This document shows, piece by piece, positions 12,890-24,129 of a stretch of DNA of 64,000 bases; the stretch's first letter is position 1; every line of letters starts with the position of its first letter. The DNA comes from Lepus europaeus (lineage: Eukaryota > Chordata > Mammalia > Lagomorpha > Leporidae), in assembly GCF_033115175.1 (NCBI RefSeq), contig NC_084844.1:31033885-31097884 (forward strand). The letters are read 5' to 3'. Made by a program: the position numbers and the translations under genes. The notes under the pieces are model-generated. The model worked only from the letters and a program-made list of their open reading frames with translations. It was not told the DNA's origin and ran no database searches.

Positions 12890-13020
12890 TAAAACTTTTT
12901 AAAAATAGTTTTAGATTTGCAGAAAATTTGAGAAAATAATATAGATTTCCCAAACACACACCCTGCTTCACTGATTTTTCTCTCTGTAAACCCTATCAGT
13001 GTCCACACAAGACAGGTGGT
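12890..13020 (-). repeat. Possible old L1M fragment
   Basis: The stretch 'AGTTTTAGATTTGCAGAAAA' followed by 'TTTGAGAAAATAATATAG' resembles a common motif near the 3' end of old L1M elements. This is a weak match made by eye. Confidence 0.3.
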
Positions 13021-13242
13021 GCTGCCTTCTCTGGCAAAGCAGAAGGGAAACATCTTCCCTGTCGCAGCCCTCTTCAATAATTATCCAGCTTCACTCTTCT
13101 TGTGCACCTGCATTGGGTTCAAGCCAAGTTTCCCAGATAATGGCATGATGAATCTTTTTGTGAGCAACTCGACTGATCACTTTAGAAGTCCCACTATTAA
13201 AAAGGACAGTGAACATTCTTCCACAAATTGCCCCTATGCCCA

Positions 13243-13325
13243 ACTCTCAATAAATATTTACTGAACTCGCTATGTGTCAAGCATTGCTGGATTCTGTGGA
13301 CACAGAGGTAGTAAGACAGATACAA
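13243..13325 (+). repeat. Ancient MIR/L2-class repeat fragment
   Basis: The wording 'AATAAATATTTACTGA' ... 'TATGTGTCAAGCATTGCTGG' ... 'GGACACAGAGGTAGTAAGAC' matches a widespread ancient mammalian repeat. The exact family was not resolved. Confidence 0.45.
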
Positions 13326-13439
13326 TGTTCTCTGGAGTTTTCCTTTTAGAGGAATGAGACTCCATTTAATTCTTTACTATTTTCACCATCTACTTGCAGT
13401 TCCTTAACAGCAATAAAGTTCTTAACAGCAATGTGCTCC

Positions 13440-13735
13440 TGGGGACGGCGCCGTGGCTCACTTGGTTAATCCTCTGCCTGCAGCGCCGGCATCCCATGTG
13501 GGCACCGGGTTCTATTCCTGGTTGCTCCTCTTCCAGTCCAGCTCTCTGCTGTGTCCCAGGAAGGCAGTGGAGGATGGCTCCAGTGCTTGGGCCCCTGCAT
13601 CCACCTGGGAGACCAGGAAAGAAGCTCCTGGCTTCAGATTGGCGTAGCTCCAGCCATGGCGGCCATTTGGGGAGTGAACCAACGGAAGAAAGACCTTTCT
13701 CTCTCTCACTGTCTAACTCTATCTGTCAAAAAAAA
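13440..13735 (+). repeat. CSINE, 13-bp target-site duplication
   Basis: C-repeat with head GGGGACGGCGCCGTGGCTCA and a short A tail. Flanked by AGCAATGTGCTCC at 13427-13439 and 13736-13748. Slightly shorter than its neighbours because of small internal deletions. Confidence 0.95.
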
Positions 13736-14008
13736 AGCAATGTGCTCCAGGGTCACTTATGCTTTGGTGGATACAACAGTCCCCCAGAAGCCTCCAAGCA
13801 CATCAGTGATGGAATGAGATGGCAGAATCCCCAGCCAGGCCATCTTTGATTCATCTTCCCTTGACTAAACTTTAAAAATGTTGTCTTATAGTGGGGGAAG
13901 TCCTCTTGGTACACTGTAAATGCATCACATGCATGGGATTGAATAATATCTATGACATTGTGTTGACAGGCTTTGGGAGTTGATTGGATATAAAAAGAAT
14001 GAAGGAAT

Positions 14009-14294
14009 GGGCCAGTGCCACTGCTCACTAGGCTAATCCTCTGCCTGCGGTGCCGGCACTCCGGGTTCTAGTCCCGGTTGCTCCTCTTCCAGTCAAACTC
14101 TCTGCTGTGGCCTGGGAAGGCAGTGGAGGATGGCCCAAGTGCTTGGGCCCTGCACCTGCATGGGAGACCAGGAGGAAGCACCTGGCTCCTGGCTTTGGAT
14201 CGGCATAGCTCCAGCTGTACCGGCCATTTTGGGGGTGAACCAACAGAAAGGAAGATCTTTCTCTCTTTCTCTCTCACTGTCTAACTCTGCCTGT

Positions 14295-14318
<24 letters not shown>
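14009..14318 (+). repeat. CSINE, long pure A tail
   Basis: Head GGCCAGTGCCACTGCTCACT, ending in CTGTC plus about 23 A. The flanks AAAAAGAATGAAG and AAAAAGAATGGAA are a near-perfect target-site duplication. The uninterrupted A tail suggests a relatively recent insertion. Confidence 0.93.
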
Positions 14319-14326
<8 letters not shown>

Positions 14327-14579
14327 AAGGCAATGTTGACTTCCAGGATCCAGGTCTCAGAGACTGAGAGACTGGTGGCGTCATTTATTAAGAGGAACAG
14401 AATGTTTTGTTTCATCACATCTTATTTGGGTGGAAGATCACAAAGTCAGTTTCAGATGTTTTGTAAGAGGTGCCTACAAGATGTTGAATAGGCAGCTGAA
14501 GATACAGGTTAGGTTCTCAAAACAGATATGGAGAAAAACCCAGGGAATTGTTAACAGATAATAAAAAAGCCACAGCACA

Positions 14580-14938
14580 GGCAAGTGCTGGGGCATAGTT
14601 GGTAAAGCTACTGCCTGCAGTGCTGGCATTCCATATGGGCACTGGTTCAAGTCCCCATTGCTCCTCTTCCAATCCAGCTCTCTGCTATGGCCTGGGAGTG
14701 CAGTAGAGGATGGCCCAAGTCCTTAGGCCCCTGTACCCATGTAGGAGACTCAGGAGAAATTCCAGGCTCCGGAATTGGAGGCTTTGGATTGGTGTAGCTC
14801 CAGCCATTCTGGCTATTTGGGTAGTGAACTAGTGAATGGAAGACCTCTCTCTCTGTATATGTCTCTCTCTCTCTGCCTCTGCCTCTCTGTAATTCTGCTT
14901 TTCAAATAAGTGAGTAAATCTTTTTTTTTTTTTTAAAA
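14580..14938 (+). repeat. CSINE, older divergent copy
   Basis: Recognisable by 'GCTGGGGCATAGTTGGTAAA', 'CCATATGGGC', 'GATGGCCCAAGTCC' and the CT-rich block. It has a small internal duplication around CTCCGGAATTGGAGG. Flanking duplications are no longer clear. Confidence 0.85.
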
Positions 14939-15389
14939 AGACACAAGATTAGAAAAATATGTCTTCTGAGAGGCACAACATAGAATTCAATAACCCATAC
15001 AGAGGGAGTGGTTTCTTACTATTTGGACAAACATTTTTAATCCTGTGGGTTTGTTGTCTTTAACATCCAAGTCTCTTCCCTACCCTCCCCCTCAAAAGGC
15101 AAAGCAAACAAAACAAAAAACCCAATACTACATTCTCTTCTACTACTGTCTTTGAAACAAGATTATCTTGCCTAGTCTTTCAGCATCAAGCCAGATAAGG
15201 GTTTCCCGGCAAGGGAAGGAGGCCGGTGTGGAAATTGAATTACAGGGCTACAAAACAGGTCAATGTATTTCTCCAGTGTTGTGCAACTCATTCGCTGTTC
15301 TGATCCAAACTTCTGTTTTCTTTGAATCCTAGATTGTTGAAAAAGGAGCTTTTCCATTTTTTTTGCTTTTGCTTTTGCAAGAAAAATGG

Positions 15390-15515
15390 TGGGATGCAGA
15401 AGAACTCTGAGATCAAGGGTTTGCTTTCTATGCCAGCTCTGCAACTTTCCTCAGAGTAAATTTCAGTTCCTTGTTTCAGAAATGGGTAACAATTGTATGA
15501 GGGAGCTTTGAGCAT
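15390..15515 (+). repeat. MIR fragment
   Basis: 'TATGCCAGCTCTGCAACTTT' followed by 'CAGTTCCTTGTTTCAGAAAT' follows the MIR core order (class of tRNA-derived ancient SINEs). Diverged; call by eye. Confidence 0.5.
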
Positions 15516-15739
15516 TGTGCCATGTGGGCGGTGGGACCTGATGGCAGGCATTGACTGCCTGCCCAGCATTCATGCTGTCTTCCTTTCCAAAAGAGCCCCA
15601 GTTTGATTCAGAATTTCAATATATGTCTTAGGTTGAATCATTCGGAATTGCCTCTGTTGGTTAAAAACATTCAATTATTTCAAGTGGTTTATATTCTAAA
15701 TATTCTGAAACCAGCAAGTCCCCTCTCCCCCACCTTGCA

Positions 15740-16055
15740 TTTTTTTTAAGATTATTTATTTGAAAGGCAAAGTTAGAGGAAGAGACAGAGAGAGAAGTCT
15801 TCCATCCACTGGTTCACTCCCCAGATAGCCACAACAACTGGAGCTGCACTGATCTGAAGCCAGGAGCCAGGAACTTCTTCCAGGTCTCCCACAGGAGTGC
15901 AGGGGCCCAAGCACCTGGGCCATCTCTTACTGCTCTCCCAGGCCATGGCAGAGAGCTGAATCAGAAGTGGAGCAGCTGGGACTTGAACTGGTGCCCATAT
16001 AAGATGCTGGTACTGTAAGAGGCGGCTTTTCCTGCTATGCCACAGCGCCACCGCC
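15740..16055 (-). repeat. CSINE, older minus-strand copy
   Basis: Starts with T8-AAGATTATTTATTTGAAA and ends with the inverted head GCCACAGCGCCACCG. Imperfect C-rich flanks (CCCTCTCCCCCACCTTGC and CCCCCTCCCCCTTGCC) look like a decayed target-site duplication. Confidence 0.9.
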
Positions 16056-16477
16056 CCCTCCCCCTTGCCTTCCTTAAAGTTAAGAACTAGCTGGAGTTCT
16101 TCTGGTGTCTACCAGAGCAGGCATGTGAGAAGGTTCCTTTTCTTAAATAAAAAGGGAAAATGCATTGTATCTCACAGGAATACAGACATGATGTTTGCCA
16201 GAACAACTGATATATTGCAGCAGCCAGAATGAAAAGTGTATGCTGGGGATGGAACAGAAGCTGGGAAAATTTCTTTGATAACAAACCAATTACTGGTTTA
16301 AGTACAGGTTAGTTTAGTTTTTTGCTGCCTATAGATTATAAAAACCCTTTATGACTCTGTAGTCATCAACTGTTAGTTTCTCCTCACCTTCCCTTTTGAT
16401 CCTCATCCTATCCTTTCATAATTCCAAGGTTACTGGGGTCCAAGATAGGGATTTCTGTCAACTTGGGATCATTTCTT

Positions 16478-17256
16478 TTTTTTTTTCCCAAAGAAACCTT
16501 TCATTTAATGAGTACAAATTTCATAAGTACAACTTTAGGAATATAGCTATTCTTCCCAGCATACCTCCCTCTCCATTACCAATCCCAATCTCCATTAAGA
16601 TTCATTTTCAATAACTTTATACACATAATACCAACTCTATACTAAGTAAAGATTTAACAATTTGCATACACACACAAAATATAAAAACTGAGAACACATT
16701 TTACAGTTAATTTTCATAATACAACTCATTGAAGACAGAGGTCCTGCATGGGGAGTAAGTGCACAGTGACTCTTTTAATTTTATAATTAACACTTTTATA
16801 TATGATGTCAGTGATTACCCAAGGCTCTTGACCTGAGCTGCCAAGGCTATGGAAGCCTTTTGAGTCCACAATCTCCATCAATATTTAGACAAGACCATAA
16901 GCAAAGTGGAAGTTCTCTCCTCCCTTCAGAGAAAAGTACATCCTTCTTTGATGGCCCCTTCTTTCCACGGGGGTGTCTCTCACAGAGATCCTTCATTATG
17001 AATTTTTTTTTGCTACAGTGTCTTGGCTTTCGATGCCTGAAGTGCTCTCATAGGCTTTTCAGCCAGACCAGAATGCCTTAAGGGCTTATTCTGAGGTCAG
17101 AGTGCTATTTAAAGCGACTGTCATTCTGTGAGTCTGCTGTGTGGACTGCTTCCCATGTTGGAACATTCTTTCCTTTTTAATTCTATCTATTGTTATTACC
17201 AAACATTTGATCTTACTTATATAATCCCTTTAACACTTAATCCTATCTATATGTTA
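16478..17256 (-). mobile_element. 5'-truncated rabbit-type L1 insertion with 11-bp target-site duplication
   Basis: A 779-bp segment beginning with a T run (the L1 poly(A) in reverse) and matching my memory of a rabbit L1 3' UTR ('AGTAAGTGCACAGTGACTCT', 'GTTCTCTCCTCCCTTCAGAG', 'TTTGATGGCCCCTTCTTTCC'). It is flanked by GATCATTTCTT at 16467-16477 and 17257-17267. The duplication defines both ends and shows a target-primed insertion. Only 3' UTR sequence is present, so it has no coding capacity. Confidence 0.75.
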
Positions 17257-17269
17257 GATCATTTCTTGA

Positions 17270-17420
17270 GCAGTGCAAAGTTCTAGGCATTATTCTTAGC
17301 TCTTTTGTAAGTAAAGTCTTACTTAATTCTGACAACAAGCCTATAGGAAAATAATATCAATGAATATCCACATTTTATAGAGAAAAAAATTAAGGAAGAG
17401 AGGCTAAGCAACTTATTTAA
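17270..17420 (-). repeat. MIR fragment, reverse orientation
   Basis: 'TTCTGACAACAAGCCTATAG' ... 'ACATTTTATAGAGAAAAAAA' ... 'AAGAGAGGCTAAGCAACTTA' follows the MIR reverse consensus (mean value, balanced gaps). Directly adjoins the L1 insertion at 16478-17256. Confidence 0.55.
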
Positions 17421-17623
17421 ACTGGACAACTTCAAACAGGCTGAAAATAGACAGAAATTCATCAATTCAAGCTGTTTGTCTTCATCTTCTGTACTGTGAC
17501 CAGTCCTGCTGCAAGCTCCCCTCCCTGCAGTGTTGTTCATTTCATTTGTCTCTCTTCTGCCTTCCTCTGCAACAGAGCTGGCAAAGATAAAAAAGTTCGC
17601 ATTTTCCTCCCTTTAGTACAAAG

Positions 17624-17750
17624 CCACCTATGGTTATTGAGCACTTGAAATATGGCTAATGCAACTAAGGAATGAGATCTTACATTTTATTTAATGTAAC
17701 TAACTTACTAGCCACTTGTAGCAAGTGACTGCCATTCTGAAAAGTGGAAT
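17624..17750 (+). repeat. hAT-like (MER-type) DNA transposon relic
   Basis: 'GCCACCTATGGTTATTGAGC' with 'ACTTGAAATATGGCTAATGC' and the later 'AGCCACTTGTAGCAAGTGAC' match a common ancient non-autonomous DNA transposon whose family name I could not fix. Confidence 0.45.
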
Positions 17751-17984
17751 TTTAGGAGAATACAGCCAGATGGTGCCCTGGACAGGCCAGGCTAGTCCAG
17801 TTCCTTGAGTGCATTGGTCCCAGGAACTCTGCACTTGACAGTCATGACGTTTTCCAGGGCTGGTGGTTGTCTTCCATGATGTTTGCTTAGGGAACTGACA
17901 AAGGTATCATTCCTTTCAGCGGCATCCATAATCTTCTTTAGACTCAGTGCTAAAAAGGACAACAACTGGCTTCAGCGTGACTCT

Positions 17985-18314
17985 TTTTTTTTTTTTTTTT
18001 TTTGACAGGCAGAGTGGATAGTGAGAGAGAGAGACAGAGAAAGGTCTTCCTTTTCCATTGGTTCACCCTCCAATGGCCACCACGGCCGGCGCATCGCACT
18101 GATCTGAAGCCAGGATCCAGGTGCTTCTCCTGGTCTCCCATGGGGTGCAGGGCCCAAGGACTTGGGCCATCCTCCACTGCACTCCCTGGCCACAGCAGAG
18201 AGCTGGCCTGGAAGAGGAGCAACTGGGACAGAACCGGCGCCCCGACCGGGACTAGAACCCGTTGTGCCGGCACTGCAAGGCGGAGGATTAGCCTGTTGAG
18301 CCACGGCGCCGGCC
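17985..18314 (-). repeat. CSINE, perfect 12-bp target-site duplication
   Basis: T run, GACAGGCAGAGTGGATAGTG, complete core and the inverted two-box head ending in GCCACGGCGCCGGCC. Flanked by CAGCGTGACTCT at 17973-17984 and 18315-18326. High identity to the long-head subtype suggests a young copy. Confidence 0.95.
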
Positions 18315-19214
18315 CAGCGTGACTCTTGCAGCAGAGGTAAAATAACAGAGTTGCTGTGAAATGATAGTAATTTTGTGACAGTTTTGTGAGTTACAAAAAG
18401 GTCATGAACTCGTCATGTCTTGAGGTGACTGACTTAAATAGGAAATTAGAATATTGAAAAGGCACAGCGACTTGAGACAAAAACCAAAAGAAAGTCATGA
18501 AACTCCTTCACGTTTTTATATTTAAACACTGAAATATCATCTATAACTTTCCTGCTTCTGGGCTGGGTGTTAATTGTGCCTTTGTTTCACAGTTAAATTC
18601 TCAGACATTTCCAGTTAGGTCTGTGTATCAGAAATCAATGGATCTACTCTGGAGTTTCTTATGAAGTAAAGAAGCACAGGAAAGGAATCAGGAAACTTGG
18701 CTTTTCATTTAACTTCATTTAACATAGAAGTCAGGGCAGTGCCAACTCCCAACTTTGCAAGCCTGAGTTTGAAGGGGATGGTGCATACTGAGACAGGGCA
18801 ACATGGTGCTTTGGGTAAGCTGTGGGATATTGAGAGATTCCAGAAACTGTTACAGTTATTCAAACAAATCAGCTATGGTGAAGAGAAGAAGGACAATCAC
18901 ATGAGCTCTAATGGATGTAACTTGGTGGATTGAGAAACGCACAACTAAGCCACAAGAGCACTAGCACAGCTGTAGAAGTCCACGCGTGTGGATTCCAGAG
19001 ATTTTGGCCCAACTGTCTTTGACAAGGGGTATAGTGTTAAATAGGAGTTTGAAGATTGGAAACAAATGATCATACTGGACAAAATGTGGAAGAGGGGAGG
19101 GAAGGACACGGGGGAGGGGGAAGAAAAGAGGTCACAGAAGAAACATCTAAGAAAAGAGAATGCTACTTGATCTTTTCTTCCAAGAAGTATCTTCTCCACA
19201 GTCTCGACCTGCAC

Positions 19215-19875
19215 ACGTTCAGGCTACAGGCTTCACCCAGGATCGTTGCCATTCAGTCCCATCTGGTACCCTTGCCTTCTGTCCTGCTGCTTGCCATAGA
19301 TGCTGCATTTGTAGCCAAAGGGATTTTTGTAAAACACAAACATGGGGACCATGACACCCTCTTGCTGAAACCACTTCCTCTACTCTCCTATTGCTTCTCA
19401 GAATAAAGCCTAGATTGTTCCAGGATAGTTTTTCAAGATCATCATGATCCCACTGTTTTGTATTCCCATGACAGTGGTTGGCAAATGTGTTCTTTACAAG
19501 TAAAAACATTTTCTGATCTGTAGGCCAAATGGCCTGTATGGCAGTGACTCAACTGTGCCGTCAGGGCAAGAAAGCAGCTATCGACAATATGTGGACAAAT
19601 GGGTGTGGCTGTGCTCCAGTAAAGCTTTACTTTCAAAAACAGGCAGCCCTCCTGCAGGCCTCAGAAACTGCTGCCCAGTGTTGCCTCCCTCACCAACCCC
19701 TTAACCCTATGCACTCAGCCATGGAACTACTTGAAATTCCGTAACTGTGCTCTGCTCCCAGTCAGCATTGTGTTTTGCACAAACTGTTCTCTCAGTCTAG
19801 GTCACTTTCTTCCCAGCTCTTTGTCTAGTTAACCTCCACTTATCCTTGTGGTTCCATTTCAACGTCTCTGAACAA
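19215..19875 (+). repeat. L2 LINE relic, interrupted
   Basis: Two collinear pieces fit the 3' region of L2: 19215-19470 ('GGGATTTTTGTAAAACACAA', 'CTGAAACCACTTCCTCTACT', 'AATAAAGCCTAGATTGTTCC') and 19650-19875, probably continuing at 20218-20300. A hAT relic (19472-19643) and a CSINE (19891-20217) interrupt it. No open frame survives. Confidence 0.6.
19472..19643 (-). repeat. hAT-type DNA transposon relic inside L2
   Basis: In reverse it reads like the widespread mammalian element with 'CAGCCACACCCATTTGTCCA' and 'CAAACTACAGCCCGC'-type ends. Here the CAGTGGTTGGCAAA terminus is at 19472. It splits the L2 relic, so it inserted later than the L2. Confidence 0.6.
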
Positions 19876-19890
19876 CCTCTCCCTGCCTTT

Positions 19891-20217
19891 TTTTTTTTTT
19901 AAAGAATTATTTTATTTATTTGAAAGAGTTACAGAGAGAGGTAGAGACAGAGAGAGAGGTCTTCTATCCGCTGGTTCACTCCCCAATTGGCCCCAACGGC
20001 CACAGCTGCGCTGATCCGAGGCCAGGAGCCAGGAGCTTCCTCCGGGTCTCCCACGTGGGTGCAAGGGCCTAAGGACTTGGGCCATCTTCTACTACAATCC
20101 CAGGCCGTAGCAAAGAGCTGGATTGGAAGAGGAGCAGCCAGGAATAAAACCGGAGCCCATATGGGATGACGGCACTTCAAGCCAGGGCTTTAACGTGCTG
20201 TGCCACAGCGCCAGTCC
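19891..20217 (-). repeat. CSINE, perfect 15-bp target-site duplication
   Basis: AAATn-subtype copy starting with a T run and ATTATTTTATTTATTTGAAA and ending with GCCACAGCGCCAGTC. Flanked by CCTCTCCCTGCCTTT at 19876-19890 and 20218-20232. Confidence 0.95.
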
Positions 20218-20299
20218 CCTCTCCCTGCCTTTATATTCCCACTTATCACACTATAGTATAATTTACCCATTGGTACATGTCTCTCATACCACATTATAT

Positions 20300-21473
20300 C
20301 AAAGACTGTCGGGGGAGAAGAATTGCAAGTTACCCACTTTTGTAATAACTGCAGTGTCCCTGGGAAGGAAAGGACACTAAAATCCATTTATCATTATAAG
20401 ACTTTTATAGCCAAGGTATCCCTTTCTCTACTACCTAGCTACGGAATGAATGATGACATTCCCTTGCTAGGTCAATTGTGTGTGATGTGTTAGTTGAGTT
20501 TGGAAGAATATAGGACATATTTTCAATAATTTCAGTTCCCAGTGGTAAGGTGTCTGATAGGAAGCCTTAGAAACGATAAACTGAACTTAATTTGCAGCAC
20601 ATTTCAGGAGGAAAATAAAGCAGCAGCAGTCACAGCATCATCATGGGACCTCACAAAAGCCCAAGGTCATTTAGAGGTTTTCTGGGGGACATGTGTAATG
20701 AATTTAGCAGATGGACCTAAAATTTGGACTGGAAAACAAATAACAGTAACACTGTGACAAGGAAAGGATTTATCTGCCATGTCTTTTTCATTAGGGACAG
20801 AGAAACAGTTTTAACTGTTAGAGCTGAGAGCCACAGAATTGTCATGTAAATAGTATTTATCAAAGGTATAAAGGTATAGGAATGCAAAAAAAAAAAAAAT
20901 CCTGACACACAAAACAGGGCTTCCGCAGGGTGTTATGTGGAAAGATAAATAATTGCCTCCTTGAATGAAAAAAATCATCCAAGAGATTACCCTGAGAAAA
21001 ATAGGTTCAACTCATGTTTGTTGGGTGCTATGCACTGTGCCTTACTACTGATAATCCTCCCAGAAATGCCTAAAGCATGTGAAACCTTATGGGTGATAAA
21101 AGTAAGGCACGAGGGGCCTGAGAAACCTCTCTTGTCAAGGAGGGACTGTATACACAAATATGTAATACCTGTTTAAAAGGTTTTCTCTTAAAATGATTAA
21201 AAGTTTTTAAAAGGCTTTAGTATTAAAGGAAATGAACATCTGTTTCCTCACATTTTATTCAAGTTGAATGCCTTTTGCAATGCTGACTACATCAGTTGTT
21301 TTAGTATTTCTAAATCTGTATAGTGTTTTAGTCTTGTGAACATTTCTGTCCTGTGCACAACTAGCTGGAAACATGGTTGATCTGAACCATTTTGATAAGC
21401 AAGATAACTTTGAAATCTCTGCCCATTTTCTGAGCAGTGTTCATCTTCTCTTAGAATTAAATGCATGCTGCAC
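20300..21473. other. Unique intergenic DNA
   Basis: No gene. A faint MIR-like stretch at 21010-21130 was too diverged to list. Confidence 0.5.
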
Positions 21474-21676
21474 AAAAAGGAAGGAAGGAAGGAAGGAAGG
21501 AAGGAAGGGAGGGAGGGAGGGAGGGAGGAAGGAGGGAGGGAGGGAGGGAGGGAGAGAAAGGAAGAAAGGAAGAGAAAAAAGAGGGAAAGAGAGGGAGAGA
21601 AAAGGAAGGAAGGAAGGAAGAAAGGTAGGGAGGTAGGGAGGGAAAGAAAGGAAGGAAGGAAGAGAGAGAGAGAGAA
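21474..21676. repeat. Polypurine microsatellite, (GGAA)n/(GGGA)n/(GA)n
   Basis: About 200 bp with almost only A and G on the plus strand. It begins with seven or more GGAA units, then GGGA blocks, interrupted GA-rich sequence, a second GGAA block and a short (GA)n. It produces artificial open frames rich in Ser/Pro/Leu on one strand and Lys/Arg/Glu/Gly on the other, which should not be called genes. Confidence 0.97.
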
Positions 21677-21816
21677 TCTATCTCTCGGACCACATATCTG
21701 TTCTTTCCGAAGCACTGGGAGGTGCAGAATCACCAGTGTTTAGTGTTCAGGAAAAAGAAATGCAAAGAACTAAAGTCGTAATGCTGCCCAACGGAATGGA
21801 GAGCATCTATTTGGAG

Positions 21817-22149
21817 GTTTTTTTTTTTGGTTGTTGTTGTTGTTTTTAATTTGACAGAGTTTTAGTGAGAGAGAGAGACAGAGAGAAAGGTCTTCCTTCC
21901 ATGGGTTCACTCCCCAAATGGCTGCTACAGCCGGCGCTGCGCTGATCCGAAACCAGGAGCCAGGTGCTTCTTCCCAGTCTTCCATGCGGGTGCAGGGGCC
22001 CAAGCACTTGGGCCATCCTCCACTGCCTTCCCAGGCCACAGCAGAGAGCTGGACTGGAAGAGGAGCAACCAGGTCTAGAACCCGGTGCCCCTATGGGATG
22101 CCGATGCTGCAGGTGGAGGATTAACCACGTGAGCCATGGCACTGGCCCC
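21817..22149 (-). repeat. CSINE, 10-bp target-site duplication
   Basis: T run, an unusual (GTT)n spacer, AATTTGACAGAGTTTTAGTG, full core and inverted head. Flanked by CTATTTGGAG at 21807-21816 and 22150-22159. Confidence 0.94.
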
Positions 22150-22874
22150 CTATTTGGAGTTTTAAAAGAAGGAGAGGGTAGGAGACGGGAAGCTCATGTC
22201 AGGCACCTGTATTATTTTGTTCACTGGCATTCAGACCCCTTCCTGACAGCATTGCAATTTCCTTTTGGAGAATCACCCACTCCACGTTATATCATCTTGT
22301 GGGGGTAGTGAATACCAAAGTATCTCCATTCCTTTTCTGTATGGAAGCTTGTGGGGGCCCCACGGGCTGTTTCTACCAGATTCCTTCTCAGACACAGACA
22401 TTTCTACCACTTCTGGGCAGAAAAACCCTTTTAACACCCAGGACCCATGCTTCCTTAGCCTGTCTCCGTGACTTGTAGGGAAAGAGAAGCAGTAATTTCC
22501 CTCAGTAACTTATCACATATTAAGTTTTTCAATAATATAGCCAGCGTTAAATCAATCTTTGCTAATGGACATTTGTATGTTATATGCAATGAGAATCCAT
22601 CCCTTATCCCCTTTTGTAATTGTTAGTTAGGTTATAAGATGCCAGTGCGAAGAAGGTGCCTCAGACACCAACAAAAATCAGAAGTTTCCAAATATGTATT
22701 TCAGTAGCACCCTGATAAATTTTCTAAATTTCAAAGGGAAAATGGAAATTATTCATTTACCTAGGATAGGACACTTGGGTTATTCTGTTTGTAGTGAATT
22801 TGGTAGTTAGAATCTTTCTAAACATACAAGTTCCCCATGAAAAGTTTAAGGGCTCAACGGGGGAGTTTAACCAG

Positions 22875-22985
22875 CTCCTTTAACTGCAGCTCAGAGAGAT
22901 TGTAGCTTATCGAGGGTTACCCAGTTTGTTTGTTGTGTGGTTTGGAATATAGCCCTGGTTCCCCTGCTCCTAATTAGCTCTCTTT
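22875..22985 (-). repeat. MIR fragment, reverse orientation
   Basis: 'CAGCTCAGAGAGATTGTAGC' ... 'CGAGGGTTACCCAGTTTGTT' ... 'GCCCTGGTTCCCCTGCTCC' follows the reverse MIR core. Diverged. Confidence 0.45.
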
Positions 22986-23104
22986 CCATTACATGATCTT
23001 CCTGCTCAGATGAAGCTTTCCTGCCCCAATGCAGCTTTATTATTCCTGTTCCCTTAGGATAAATCTCCAAAAAGCAAATTTCTAGGTAAAATCAGCCTTG
23101 CCCT

Positions 23105-23225
23105 CAAAGTGTGGTCTGAGAACCCACAGCATCAGTATCACCTGGGAATCTGTTAGAAATGCAGATTCTCAGGCCCTCCTCACCCTGTATCACCTTCATG
23201 AGCTCCCCTGGTGATAGTGGGTGTG
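23105..23225 (-). repeat. MER5A-like hAT-Charlie relic
   Basis: 'CAAAGTGTGGTCTGAGAACC', 'CATCAGTATCACCTGGGAAT' and 'AGAAATGCAGATTCTCAGGC' match the well-known MER5A sequence. The other end has decayed. Confidence 0.75.
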
Positions 23226-23249
23226 AATCTGGAGATGGACATGATGGAT

Positions 23250-23660
23250 ACAGACAGCTAGCTGCTATATACATGAATGGATTTATTGTAAAGGATCGGC
23301 ATACAAAATCATGAAGATAGGAATCCCAAGATCTGCAGTCAGTAGTTGGACACCCAGCAGGACCAATGGTAAAATTGCAGTCTGAGCTTGAAGGCTTAAG
23401 AACCAGGAGATTTGAAGGTCTAAGCTCCAGTCTGAGTCCGAAGCAGAAGACTGCTGCCCCAGCTCCGAGACAGGCTGAGAGGGAATTCTGTGCAGGCCAT
23501 CAAGAGACAAATGAGGCCCACCCATGTTGGAGCCAACAGTCTGCTCTTCTCAGTCTACTCATTCAGATGCTCATCTCATCAAGAAATTCCTTTACAGACT
23601 CACCCGAAATAACAACCAAATATCTGGACACCCCATGGCCCAATCTAGTTGACACATAAA
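23250..23660 (-). repeat. Ancient interspersed repeat, class unresolved
   Basis: 'GGATTTATTGTAAAGGATCG', 'TCAAGAAATTCCTTTACAGA', 'AATATCTGGACACCCCATGG' and 'CAATCTAGTTGACACATAAA' are hallmarks of a common mammalian repeat. I recognise the pattern but cannot assign it confidently to LTR, LINE or DNA class. Confidence 0.5.
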
Positions 23661-23831
23661 ATGAAATCAAGTTCATCTACACATACTAATTTGAGACGTT
23701 TTGACCTGTCGTCTTGCTAATTTCAGGCCATGGGAAGGATCTGTGCATAATACCTGTAGGTGGTCTCCAGCATCCAGATGCACAAGTGATGCCTATGTTC
23801 CCCAGTGAATTTGGTGTAATAAGGTTGTTGG

Positions 23832-24129
23832 TTGGTGCCGTGGCTCACTAGGCTAGTCCTCCACCTGCAACACTGGCACCCTGGGTTCTAGTCCCAGTTG
23901 GGGTGCCGATTCTGTCCCGATTGCTCCTCTTCCAGTCCAGCTCTCTGCTGTGGCCTGGGCCCTGCACCTGCATGGGAGACCAGGAGGAAGCACCTGGCTC
24001 CTGGCTTCGGAACGGCGCAACACGCCAGCCATAGCAGCCACTTGGGGGGGTGAACCAACGGAAAAAGGAAGACCTTTCTCTCTCTCTCTCTGTCTAACTC
24101 TGCCTATCAAAAAAAAAAAAAAAAAAAAA
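23832..24129 (+). repeat. CSINE with internal deletion
   Basis: Head GGTTGGTGCCGTGGCTCACT and a long A tail. The core jumps from CTGTGGCCTGG to GCCCTGCACCTGC, so about 40 bp including the usual 'GATGGCCCAAGTGCTT' is missing. Flanking duplications are not evident. Confidence 0.92.

Noticed and set aside
21287..21743. Ser/Pro/Leu-rich and Lys/Arg/Gly-rich frames of 78-148 codons
   Set aside because: They are translations of the (GGAA)n/(GGGA)n microsatellite in different frames.
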